Shown here in pieces: positions 63,201 to 64,000 of a DNA stretch of 64,000 bases. The position numbers were made by a program, and so were the translations under genes. The DNA is taken from the NCBI GenBank assembly GCA_013115135.1, contig JABANP010000161.1, positions 39,416 to 103,415 of the forward strand. The letters are read 5' to 3'. The stretch's first letter is position 1. The number at the start of each line of letters is the position of its first letter. The notes under the pieces are model-generated. The model was given only the letters and a program-made list of their open reading frames with translations, searched no databases and was not told where the DNA came from. The stretch comes from Perkinsus olseni. Taxonomy: Eukaryota; Perkinsozoa; Perkinsida; Perkinsidae.

Positions 63201-63669
63201 TGAATTTGCGACACGCCCGCAAACCTAATTCACCCTATGAGTCCTCATTATAATCGCTGAGCGCTGCCTGCGAGCGGTCCTTCGTAGACGTATCTTACGT
63301 CCTCGGAAAGAATACGATTTGATCCGGAAAGCCCGCCGTTCTTAATCTTTCGAAACGCCACAGTCCAAGTATTGAACTGCCAGATCTGCGAACGGTGATC
63401 GAAAATGTGGAGGGAACCACCGGTACTGCTCCAGGGCGCACCTCCTCCCTCCTCATCCAGGGTCCCTCTGGTGTCTCTTTGAACGTGTTGCTGTTGTCGG
63501 CGGATGTTGCCCTTGTGCGTAGCCACGAAGTCGACAACGGTAGCCGTTACGGTCGATATGTCCAGTCTTGTTCTGCGCGCTTAATTCACGTCTATTCCAT
63601 TCCTGTGAAGCATCAATCCAATAAATATGGAATGTTAGGAGGGCCAACTCAGAACTCATTGCCCAGTTA
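60276..63669. other. Region without a confident gene
   Basis: All longer frames lack motifs. A short tandem duplication (ACCTCTGACA-CGG... about 60638-60700, two copies) and a diverged direct repeat (GTGATCCGCGGCACCCG at about 60900 against GTAATCACCGGCACACCG at about 60750) are seen. A tRNA-like sequence lies at 62479-62547. Confidence 0.45.
62479..62547 (+). pseudogene. Decayed tRNA-like sequence
   Basis: TCCTG at the 5' end pairs with CAGGA at the 3' end, with TAGTTTAGTTTAAGC as a D-arm-like part and CAGGGTTCGAGTCCCCTG as a perfect T arm. The anticodon arm cannot be drawn. Confidence 0.4.
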
Positions 63670-63951
63670 ATGTCGATCTCTGTGGAAGAGCAGCTGCTGG
63701 AGCTGAGAATGCGTATTTTGTATGAGCGTTTTCGGTATGCCGCCTGCTCCAGGGTCGGCGCGTTGCGTTGCAAATCGCAGTCTGTCCCCCGATTTGCGAC
63801 ACCAGTGGCGAAAATTTACCGCTGCTCCGGTTCCTTACTGCCATTTAATAGCTGGGAAAACGTAACCTTTGCGGATTTGTGGTTTCACGTTATTTTGCTA
63901 CTTTTCCCACATTTTCCACCATTTTGTCGGCAGGAAATTTTCCGCAGGTGA
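63670..63951 (+). other. Possible first exon of a gene leaving the window
   Basis: ATG 63670 opens MSISVEEQLLELRMRILYER, a plausible helical start, and the frame stays open to about 63950, where a donor-like CCGCAG|GTGAGC occurs. No motif is recognised and the window ends 50 bp later. Confidence 0.2.
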
Positions 63952-64000
63952 GCATTGCGCCGAGAATTGCCACTTTGGAGCACCCTCCTGATGGCGTTGC

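Overview
This is a eukaryotic nuclear window, most likely from an alveolate protist of the Perkinsus type. That is an inference from several features: many very short GT-AG introns (most 43-85 nt), eukaryotic tRNA genes, nuclear families (RMC1/Mic1, MYCBP, CW zinc finger, NCKX exchanger, SANT protein, cathepsin L), and large amounts of decayed transposon DNA. There are no bacterial operons, no rRNA and no CRISPR array.

Layout. 1-5977 holds the end of a giant intronless gene that joins repeated fumarate-reductase flavoprotein modules, six cytochrome b5 domains and a six-helix, four-histidine membrane cytochrome b: in effect a complete quinol:fumarate reductase in one chain. This is the most unusual thing in the window. 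6250-11683 is a compact housekeeping block: MYCBP homologue (-), CW zinc finger protein (-), K+-dependent Na+/Ca2+ exchanger-like protein (-), and, across a divergent promoter, an RMC1/Mic1 homologue (+). 12707-13472 is a four-exon small secreted protein of unknown function.

15-22 kb is repeat-rich: a 498-bp tandem duplication, a tRNA cluster (Ile, Met, Phe) inside duplicated blocks, LTR-like repeats, and an 11-copy 194-bp satellite. 22.8-28.5 kb is a broken Mutator-like (MULE) transposase on the minus strand, split by a seven-exon, 730-codon hAT-like gene on the plus strand. 28.7-30.4 kb is a zinc-finger gene. 31.5-35.7 kb is a DUF6729/DDE-type transposase pseudogene, itself interrupted by an 813-bp terminal-inverted-repeat element with a clear target-site duplication.

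36.6-38.9 kb carries a SANT-domain gene. 41.5-43.5 kb is a ten-exon papain-family protease whose structure I could resolve fully. 44.7-46.2 kb is a 16-copy compound minisatellite. 46.8-48.1 kb is an unidentified intronless gene. 50.8-55.9 kb is a many-exon SbmA/YddA/ABCD-type ABC transporter, with decayed tRNA-like sequences in its long introns. The rest holds a subtilase pseudogene (58.2-58.6 kb), a Ty3/gypsy integrase remnant with a 3' LTR (58.6-60.3 kb) and largely featureless DNA.

The genes do not form one pathway. The coherent stories are (i) the single-chain electron-transfer fusion at the left edge and (ii) layered transposon insertions, in which one element interrupts another. Several one-base frameshifts in otherwise conserved genes could be real decay or residual assembly errors; each is flagged.
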